A stretch of DNA of 64,000 bases, taken from NCBI RefSeq assembly GCF_012275535.1, contig NZ_JAAVTK010000009.1, positions 124,001-188,000 of the forward strand, in the 5' to 3' direction. Below the pieces are notes generated by a model that was given only the letters and a program-made list of their open reading frames with translations, made no database searches and was not told the DNA's origin. The DNA comes from Hymenobacter artigasi (GTDB taxonomy: Bacteria; Bacteroidota; Bacteroidia; Cytophagales; Hymenobacteraceae). Positions 58,718-64,000 of the stretch are shown one piece after another (position 1 is the stretch's first letter; each line of letters starts with the position of its first letter). The translations under genes were made by a program, and so were the position numbers.

Positions 58718-58791
58718 TAGCACATGCTTTAGCTTGTGCCGCGCAAGCGCCATACGGTTCGCTTGCGCGGCACAAGCTAAAGCATGTGCTA
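58718..58791. repeat. Family B-related hairpin repeat
   Basis: Perfect 32-nt arms at 58718-58749 and 58760-58791 around a 10-nt loop (arm start TAGCACATGCTTTAGCTTGT). The core GCTTTAGCTTG is shared with family B but the flanks differ, so it may be a cousin of that family. It begins 8 bases after the TonB_C gene's stop. Confidence 0.8.
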
Positions 58792-58863
58792 CAAGTTCAC
58801 CCCCGCCTCATGCCCGGCAACCGAAATTGCCGCGTTATAATTAGCAGAACTAGATAAGACCCG

Positions 58864-60708
58864 ATGGCCCGTAGTGGACTCAACACCAGCGGCAACGACG
58901 CAACCGCCGACCTGCCCAAACCGAAAGTAAACAAGGAATCACTCAAGCGCAGCCTGCGGATTTTCCGCTACGTGCTGCCTTATAAGGGCCTGTTCTCGGT
59001 GGGCCTGATGATGTTGCTGCTCAGCAGCAGCACGTTTATGGCGTTTCCGTTTCTGGCCGGCAAGCTCATCGACGCGGCTAACCACAAGCCCGTCGTCCTG
59101 CCTAACGGCATCGAGCTGGGCATCGACCGGATTGCCATTCTGCTATTCACCATCATCGTGTTTCAGGGCTTTTTCTCGTTTGGGCGCATCTGGTTCTTCA
59201 CGCAGGTAAGCGAGTTCACGGTGCGCGACATTCGCAAGGCGCTCTACGCCAAGTTCGTGCAGCTGCCCATCCCCTTTTTCGAGCAAAACCGCGTGGGGGC
59301 CATCACCTCGCGCATCACCTCGGACGTGGGCCAGATTCAGGACACGTTTTCGTTGACGCTCGCTGAGCTGTTCCGGCAGATTTTCACGCTCGTTATCGGC
59401 ATCACGGCCATCATGGTGGTGTCGGTGAAACTGTCGTTATTTATGCTGCTCACGTTTCCGCCCATTATTCTGGCGGCGGGGCTGTTCGGGCGCAAAATTC
59501 GCACGCTGGCCCGCACTACGCAGCAGGAACTGGCCACCACCAACACCATCGTGGAGGAAACCCTGCAGGCCATCAACTCGGTGAAAGCCTTTACCAACGA
59601 GCAGTTTGAGGCCCAGCGCTACGGCTCGGCGCTCGACCGCGTGGTGGCGGCGGCGTTGCGCAGCAACCTGTTTCGGGGCGGCTTCGTGTCGTTCGTCATC
59701 ATTGGCCTCACCGGCGGCATCATCCTCATTCTGTGGCGCGCCGCCACGCTGGTATACAACCCCGGCCCTGACCATCTTGAAGTCAGCCAGCTACTTACGT
59801 TTCTGCTTTACACGGCCTTCATCGGCGCGTCCATCGCCGGCCTGGGCGAGATGTATGGCAAGGTGCAGAGTACGCTGGGCGCGTCGGAGCGCATCCTCGA
59901 AATTCTGGACGAAACGCCCGAGCCCACCCATATTGAGCCGGCCCGGGGGCTGGTACCGGCCCGCCTGCAGGGCGATATTCGCTACGAGCACGTCGCTTTC
60001 CGCTACCCCACCCGGCCCGATATCGCGGTGCTCAAGGATATCAACTTCCACATCGCGGCGGGCGAAAAAATCGCCCTCGTGGGCCCCAGCGGCGCGGGCA
60101 AAAGCACCATCGCCGGCCTGCTGATGCAGTTTTACCCCCTCAGCGGCGGCCGCATCATCGTGGACGGCCACGATGTGCAGGACTACGACCTCACCGGCCT
60201 GCGCCGCCACATCGGCATCGTGCCGCAGGAAACGCTGCTCTTCGGCGGCACCATTCGCGAGAACATCGCCTACGGCAAGCCCGGGGCCAGCGACGCCGAA
60301 ATCATTGAATCGGCCCAGCGGGCCAACGCCTGGCAGTTTATCCAGGCCTTCCCCGAGGCGCTCGATACGGTGGTGGGCGACCGCGGCATCAAGCTTTCGG
60401 GCGGGCAACGCCAGCGCGTGGCCATTGCCCGCGCCATCTTGAAAAACCCCGCCATCCTCATCCTCGACGAAGCCACGTCCTCTCTCGACAGCGAAAGCGA
60501 AAAGCTGGTGCAGGGCGCCCTCGATGAGTTGATGGAGCACCGCACCAGCCTCATCATCGCCCACCGCCTCTCCACCATCCGCAAAGTCGATAAAATCCTG
60601 GTAATTGACGGCGGCCGCATTGTGGAAGCCGGCACGCACGACGAGCTGAGCGAGCGCGAAGGCGGGCTATACGCGAACCTGCTGCGCCTGCAGTTTGAGC
60701 TGACGTAA
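58864..60708 (+). CDS. MsbA-type ABC exporter (half transporter)
   Basis: The 614-residue protein is a transmembrane domain (six helices, about 40-330) fused to a nucleotide-binding domain (about 370-610). The latter has Walker A GPSGAGKST, Q-loop IGIVPQETLLF, signature LSGGQRQRVAIARAIL, Walker B ILILDEATSSLDS and the switch AHRLSTI. This is the MsbA/MDR layout for export of lipid A or other lipids and drugs; the substrate is unproven. A TATAAT-like sequence lies just upstream. Length is normal. Confidence 0.93.
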   Translation: MARSGLNTSGNDATADLPKPKVNKESLKRSLRIFRYVLPYKGLFSVGLMMLLLSSSTFMAFPFLAGKLIDAANHKPVVLPNGIELGIDRIAILLFTIIVFQGFFSFGRIWFFTQVSEFTVRDIRKALYAKFVQLPIPFFEQNRVGAITSRITSDVGQIQDTFSLTLAELFRQIFTLVIGITAIMVVSVKLSLFMLLTFPPIILAAGLFGRKIRTLARTTQQELATTNTIVEETLQAINSVKAFTNEQFEAQRYGSALDRVVAAALRSNLFRGGFVSFVIIGLTGGIILILWRAATLVYNPGPDHLEVSQLLTFLLYTAFIGASIAGLGEMYGKVQSTLGASERILEILDETPEPTHIEPARGLVPARLQGDIRYEHVAFRYPTRPDIAVLKDINFHIAAGEKIALVGPSGAGKSTIAGLLMQFYPLSGGRIIVDGHDVQDYDLTGLRRHIGIVPQETLLFGGTIRENIAYGKPGASDAEIIESAQRANAWQFIQAFPEALDTVVGDRGIKLSGGQRQRVAIARAILKNPAILILDEATSSLDSESEKLVQGALDELMEHRTSLIIAHRLSTIRKVDKILVIDGGRIVEAGTHDELSEREGGLYANLLRLQFELT

Positions 60709-60740
60709 AGTATATTTGGTTTCACCCTATTCATGCTGCC

Positions 60741-60953
60741 ATGACCATCACCGCAATTATTGAGCAAGGCGAAAATGGCTGGCTGGTGGGCCAGCTCCAG
60801 GAATTCCCGGCCGTTATTGACCAGGGAAAAACCGTCGAGGAATTAAAAAAGAACCTGATGCAGGGCCTGGAATTTTACCTCGAAGTGCAGCGCGAACAAA
60901 CCGCGCAGGAATACGAAGGCCGCACGTTTACGCAGGAATTGTTGGTGGCGTAG
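60741..60953 (+). CDS. HicB-like antitoxin, minimal form
   Basis: The 70-residue protein has the HicB fold: MTITAIIEQGENGWLVGQL, FPAVIDQGKTVEELKKNL and GLEFYLEVQ. The C-terminal DNA-binding helix-turn-helix or ribbon-helix-helix of full HicB is missing, so autoregulation through HicB may not occur. It ends at the base before the hicA start codon, so the two are translated together, antitoxin first. The pair starts 32 bp after the ABC exporter. Confidence 0.85.
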   Translation: MTITAIIEQGENGWLVGQLQEFPAVIDQGKTVEELKKNLMQGLEFYLEVQREQTAQEYEGRTFTQELLVA

Positions 60954-61142
60954 ATGAAGCGGCTGGAACTGGTAAAGCACATTCTGAGCCACGGCTGCAT
61001 CATTCTGCGCGAAGGCGGCAACCACACGGCGCTGTTCAACCCGGCCAATAAGCGGCAAACGGTATTGGGCCGGCACCGCGAAATTGATAACGTGATGGCC
61101 CGCACCATTTGCAAGCAATTGGGAATACCGCCGTTGGCTTAA
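60954..61142 (+). CDS. HicA-like mRNA-interferase toxin
   Basis: The 62-residue double-stranded-RNA-binding-type toxin has the catalytic His 24 in REGGNHTALFN and the C-terminal HREIDNVMARTICKQLGIPP seen in HicA. It would cut mRNA when not held by HicB. The ATG is immediately after the HicB stop codon. All key residues are present, so it is probably intact. The two-gene module lies between an ABC exporter and an AT-rich secreted-protein gene. Confidence 0.85.
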   Translation: MKRLELVKHILSHGCIILREGGNHTALFNPANKRQTVLGRHREIDNVMARTICKQLGIPPLA

Positions 61143-61194
61143 CTGTGCAAGAATGACTTACAAGTTATTTACTTGGTGTAAAAACTGACTCTTC

Positions 61195-61797
61195 ATGTTT
61201 TTTCTCAAAGCAATAATAGTAACCGTTCTATTGCTAGCGGCTACGCTTAGTGCCCTTGCTCAAAACAGGAAGAGTCAATATGTAATTCTGACTTTTGAGG
61301 ATACATATAAAATATCCCAGCACGGTACAGATACTTACTACTGGATAATATCCGCCGATTCCCTGAAGCAACAGAATCGAATTTCGCCCTTTTTATTGAG
61401 TGGTTTTTCTAAAAATACATTGGAATCATGCTGTAAAGGAGAGCCAGTCGACCCTTTTGTAGTAACAACCGAAACTTCTTACGATTTTGCCAAATCATAC
61501 TTTGTAAGCACAGATAGCCTACGAAAACTCATTTTCAAGAATCGCACAAATATTCAGGTTATCACTAAAAACTGGGCATCTGGGCAGAAGGAGAAAATTC
61601 AGGTCTTTGCAACTCCGATTTCAGGAAACTTCTGTAGTTCTTCCAGCATAGGCGAATACAATGGCCGAATTTATGTTTCTATTTCAAATTTTCAATACGT
61701 CGATAATTTTTGGGAAACTGTGCCAATAAAGTTAATCGAGCGAGATTTTACGGGGGTTGGATTTGCCGTATTCCAGAATTTATCTCGCAGCCGATAA
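61195..61797 (+). CDS. AT-rich secreted protein of unknown function
   Basis: The 200-residue protein has a signal peptide (to about residue 22, ALAQ) and a mature part with YVILTFEDTYKISQHGTDTYYW and a Cys pair in TLESCCKGEP. No family is recognised. GC is far below the flanking genes, pointing to transfer, perhaps together with the adjacent hicBA pair. It ends just before a short GC-rich hairpin terminator. Confidence 0.6.
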   Translation: MFFLKAIIVTVLLLAATLSALAQNRKSQYVILTFEDTYKISQHGTDTYYWIISADSLKQQNRISPFLLSGFSKNTLESCCKGEPVDPFVVTTETSYDFAKSYFVSTDSLRKLIFKNRTNIQVITKNWASGQKEKIQVFATPISGNFCSSSSIGEYNGRIYVSISNFQYVDNFWETVPIKLIERDFTGVGFAVFQNLSRSR

Positions 61798-61836
61798 CTG
61801 CTTTTTCATTTTGAGAGTTATGGTTAATATTCCCAA

Positions 61837-61859
61837 AACCCGCGCCCCCGGCGCGGGTT
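61837..61859. terminator. Hairpin terminator
   Basis: AACCCGCGCC and GGCGCGGGTT form a perfect stem with a short C-rich loop, with A residues before and T residues after. It lies between the AT-rich secreted protein and the DUF2911 gene and can serve the former. Confidence 0.8.
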
Positions 61860-61906
61860 TCGTACTTTTAGGCCCACAACAACTCTCCTCACTCTTTCTA
61901 TTACTG

Positions 61907-62791
61907 ATGAGCAAGCACTTCACAAGTTTCTCCGTCGCTGTTGCAGCGGCTGCTACCCTGCTGGCCACCCCGGCTGCCTACGCCCAAATCAAGACGCCCG
62001 CTGCCAGCCCCCAAAGCACTGTTTCGCAGCGCGTGGGCCTCACGGATATTACCATTACCTACTCGCGGCCGGGCGTGAAGGCGCGGCAAATTTTCGGCAC
62101 GGTGGTGCCGTTTGGCAAGCGCTGGCGCACGGGTGCCAATGCCACTACCAGCATCAAGTTCTCGGATGATGTGACGATTGAGGGCAAGAAGGTGGCTGCC
62201 GGCGAGTACGGCATCTACACCATCCCGAACAAGACCGAATGGATGGTGGTGCTCAACAAGAACACCAAGCTGGGCGCCGACGTGGACGGCTTCAAGGACG
62301 ACCAGGATGTGGCCCGCTTCAACATCAAGCCCTACAAGCTGGGCAGCAAGGTCGAAACGTTCACCATCAACTTCACCGACCTCACCCCTGCTACCGCCAA
62401 TGTGGCCATGGAGTGGGAAATGACCGGGGCCAAGTTCAAGGTAATGGCCGACGTGGAAAGCAAAGTGATGGCCCAGATTGAGGAGAAAGTCACTAAAAAC
62501 GACAACCCCGCCTCGACGGACCTCGCCGCCGCTGCCGTGTACTACTACGAAAACAACAAGGACCTGAAGCAGGCCCTGACCTGGATGGAAAAGGCCAACG
62601 CCGCCGAACCCACCAAGTTCTGGAACCTGAACACGGAAGCCAAAATCCGCCTGAAAATGAAGGACTATGCCGGCGCTACGAAAGCCGCTGAGGCTTCGAA
62701 GAAAGCCGCGCTGGCCGCCACGCCGCCGAACGGCGAGTACGTGAAGATGAACGAGGATTTGATGGCCGAGGCTAAGAAAATGGGCAAGTAA
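61907..62791 (+). CDS. Exported DUF2911 protein with a C-terminal TPR-like region
   Basis: The 294-residue protein starts at 61907 (MSKHFTSFSVAV), giving a signal peptide cut near YAQ. The DUF2911 domain follows: SPQSTVSQRVGLTDITITYS, GVKARQIFGTVVPFGKRWRT and AGEYGIYTIPNKTEW. A C-terminal helical part (from about residue 195) with YYYENNKDLKQALTWMEKAN forms one or two tetratricopeptide-like units. The domain is widespread in Bacteroidota and its function is unknown. A TACTTTTA sequence upstream (61863-61870) is promoter-like. Confidence 0.88.
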   Translation: MSKHFTSFSVAVAAAATLLATPAAYAQIKTPAASPQSTVSQRVGLTDITITYSRPGVKARQIFGTVVPFGKRWRTGANATTSIKFSDDVTIEGKKVAAGEYGIYTIPNKTEWMVVLNKNTKLGADVDGFKDDQDVARFNIKPYKLGSKVETFTINFTDLTPATANVAMEWEMTGAKFKVMADVESKVMAQIEEKVTKNDNPASTDLAAAAVYYYENNKDLKQALTWMEKANAAEPTKFWNLNTEAKIRLKMKDYAGATKAAEASKKAALAATPPNGEYVKMNEDLMAEAKKMGK

Positions 62792-62871
62792 GCATCCCCC
62801 TCCGCACCCTGAGTTGGGCAAGAAGGCAGCTTTTGCGGAAGTTGCCGCCGCCTGACTATCAGCGAGCCATG

Positions 62872-62907
62872 GAAGGCCGCAGCACTGGTGCTGCGGCCTT
62901 CTTTTTT
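62872..62907. terminator. Rho-independent terminator between convergent genes
   Basis: GAAGGCCGCAGCA pairs with TGCTGCGGCCTTC around CTGG, with T residues after. It lies between the DUF2911 gene and the convergent SDR gene and serves the former. Confidence 0.88.
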
Positions 62908-62908
62908 T

Positions 62909-63700
62909 CTATTTATCCGCCGCGTGCAGCTGGCTGTTCATGATGGTGGCCAGCATGGAATCGGGAAGTACCAGGCTGGTGAAGAAGTTGACCTTGGCGC
63001 TCATGGTGGGCAGGCTGCGGGCGTCGCCTTCCATTAAAGCGTCGTAGCCCTCTTCGGCCACGGTGCGCGCCGATACGGTATGGTTGGCAGCGCGGGTGTT
63101 TTCGGCGTGCGCCACCTGGAAGAAATTGGTATCGGTAGGGGGTGGGCAAAGCACAGTCATGGTCACGGCCGATTTCTGCTGCTTAAGCTCGTGCTGCACC
63201 GCTTCGGTGAAGCTGAGCACAAAGGCTTTGGTGGCGGCATACACGGCCTGGCACGGGCTGGGCGTGAAGGAAGCCAACGAGCCGACCTGCAGAATCCGGC
63301 CGTCGTTGCGGGCCACCATATCGCGCAGGTAGAGCTTGGTGAGCTGCACGAGGGCCGCCGCGTTTACCTGAATAATGGCGAGCTCCGTGGCCAAGTCAGT
63401 ATCGGTGAAATAGCCGGTTTCGCCGAAGCCGGCATCGTTTACCAGCGCATCAATCTGCAGGCCGCGCGCCGTGGTTTCGGCGTAGAGCTGGGCGGGCGTT
63501 TCGGGGTGGCTGAGGTCGAAGGGCAGCAGCACAATTTCTACTTCTTCAAACTCCTGGTGCAGCAGCCGGGCCGCTTCTTTTAGCTCAGCGAGGTGGCGGG
63601 CTACGAGCACCACCCGATAATCGTCGCGGGCAAAACAACGGGCCAGTTCGAAACCGATGCCACTTGAGGCACCGGTAATCAGGGCGGTTTGGGCGTTCAT
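62909..63700 (-). CDS. Short-chain dehydrogenase/reductase (YqjQ/DltE type)
   Basis: The 263-residue classical SDR has the cofactor motif GASSGIGFELA near the N-terminus, LVNDAGFGETG (a variant of NNAG with D in place of the second N), QVGSLASFTPSP with the catalytic serine, and YAATKAF as YxxxK. The substrate cannot be told from sequence. It starts at 63700, beside an AT-rich gap. It is convergent with the DUF2911 gene. Confidence 0.85.
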   Translation of the reverse strand: MNAQTALITGASSGIGFELARCFARDDYRVVLVARHLAELKEAARLLHQEFEEVEIVLLPFDLSHPETPAQLYAETTARGLQIDALVNDAGFGETGYFTDTDLATELAIIQVNAAALVQLTKLYLRDMVARNDGRILQVGSLASFTPSPCQAVYAATKAFVLSFTEAVQHELKQQKSAVTMTVLCPPPTDTNFFQVAHAENTRAANHTVSARTVAEEGYDALMEGDARSLPTMSAKVNFFTSLVLPDSMLATIMNSQLHAADK

Positions 63701-64000
63701 AGCAGTTGGGGTTAGGTTAAATTGATTTACTATGTTAATATAATCATTAAATATTTATTATTATATACTATTGAAAACCAAACCGTTGCAATTCATAGAG
63801 TTTGGCCTATGCAATTGCGTTGATTTCGCGCAGGGATTTTATTTCTTTCCCAAAGCAGCATGTAGCCTGCTGATATAGAAGGCAAAAAGCCCGATTCCAT
63901 GCGGAATCGGGCTTTTCCAAACCTTGGGTCATTGCGCCGGTCTGACCGCCCTAGGCGGTCTGACCGGTTGTCGTTGTTGCGATATCGTGCCTACTTCAAC
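63701..64000. other. AT-rich intergenic region at the window end
   Basis: The 300 bp hold no gene. The first 70 bp before the SDR gene are unusually AT-rich, a likely promoter region. A perfect 14-bp hairpin with loop ATGC (63885-63898/63903-63916, AAAAGCCCGATTCC) is a terminator, probably for a gene beyond the window on the minus strand. A second small palindrome (GACCGCC/GGCGGTC, 63944-63960) with flanking CCGGT/ACCGG lies near the end. Confidence 0.6.
63885..63916. terminator. Rho-independent terminator
   Basis: AAAAGCCCGATTCC pairs perfectly with GGAATCGGGCTTTT around ATGC. The gene it serves is probably outside the window. Confidence 0.8.

Noticed and set aside
63938..63967. Small palindrome CCGGTCTGACCGCC... 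near the window end as an attachment site
   Set aside because: Short and simple, without a neighbouring integrase or a second copy in view.
1..64000. Insertion sequence or prophage as source of the repeats and AT-rich genes
   Set aside because: No transposase, integrase, capsid or terminase gene was found, and no target-site duplications were recognised around the AT-rich genes.

Overview
The window reads as chromosomal DNA of a GC-rich aerobic Bacteroidota bacterium, most like the genus Hymenobacter or a close relative. The evidence is a type IX secretion (T9SS) C-terminal sorting domain, several TAnnTTTG-type -7 promoter elements, almost no Shine-Dalgarno sequences, families typical of the phylum (DUF2911, M61 peptidase, MarR-YceI pair, DUF6799-like), and genes of about 60-65% GC. 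The genus is inferred from this gene content and was not tested by a search.

Layout. 1-6.7 kb: end of an unknown gene, then sbcD and sbcC with a small secreted-protein gene between them. 6.7-11.5 kb: lpdA, a TPR lipoprotein, a geranylgeranyl-reductase-type flavoprotein and fabG. 11.5-17.3 kb: an AT-rich PD-(D/E)XK-type protein, a YiiX-type hydrolase, a 1008-residue T9SS-exported SGNH/InlB-repeat protein and a 0.9-kb gene-free stretch. 17.3-26.7 kb: VWA membrane protein, NAD(P)-binding protein, metallo-beta-lactamase-fold hydrolase, pseudouridine synthase, alpha/beta hydrolase, an Imm53-like orphan, dnaK and a lipoprotein. 26.9-37.3 kb: EEP-fold membrane protein, purE, marC, hemE and small genes, heptose kinase, aminotransferase, a large GT2 fusion, recR, clpS. 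37.4-49 kb: YceI/MarR, a DUF6799-like protein, a dipeptide-epimerase-type enzyme, an exported actin-fold (ASKHA/Ppx-like) protein, an SLC1-type symporter, lipoproteins, a GAF protein, a PAP2 phosphatase and tRNA-Leu(CAG). 49-64 kb: methyltransferase, M61 peptidase, a three-gene cluster (helical protein, membrane-anchored PspA/ESCRT-III-like protein, membrane-anchored ASKHA-like protein), a second metallo-hydrolase, SSS symporter, TonB_C protein, MsbA-type ABC exporter, compact HicBA pair, DUF2911 protein and an SDR.

Two things stand out. First, the cluster at 52386-55265, with its stand-alone paralogue at 41341-42585, looks like an undescribed envelope module. It joins a PspA-like membrane protein to an extracytoplasmic protein that keeps the phosphate-1, phosphate-2 and GG motifs of the actin/Hsp70/Ppx fold plus two invariant cysteines. 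Second, many gaps between genes hold long, near-perfect hairpin repeats. They fall into several sequence families, keep paired arms while the sequence changes between copies, lie within a few bases of start or stop codons, and in one or two cases have entered coding sequence.

A scatter of single AT-rich genes (6272-6670, 11555-12691, 23078-23692, 31051-31404, 61195-61797) looks horizontally acquired, and some resemble immunity proteins. No CRISPR array, prophage, transposase or rRNA operon was seen.
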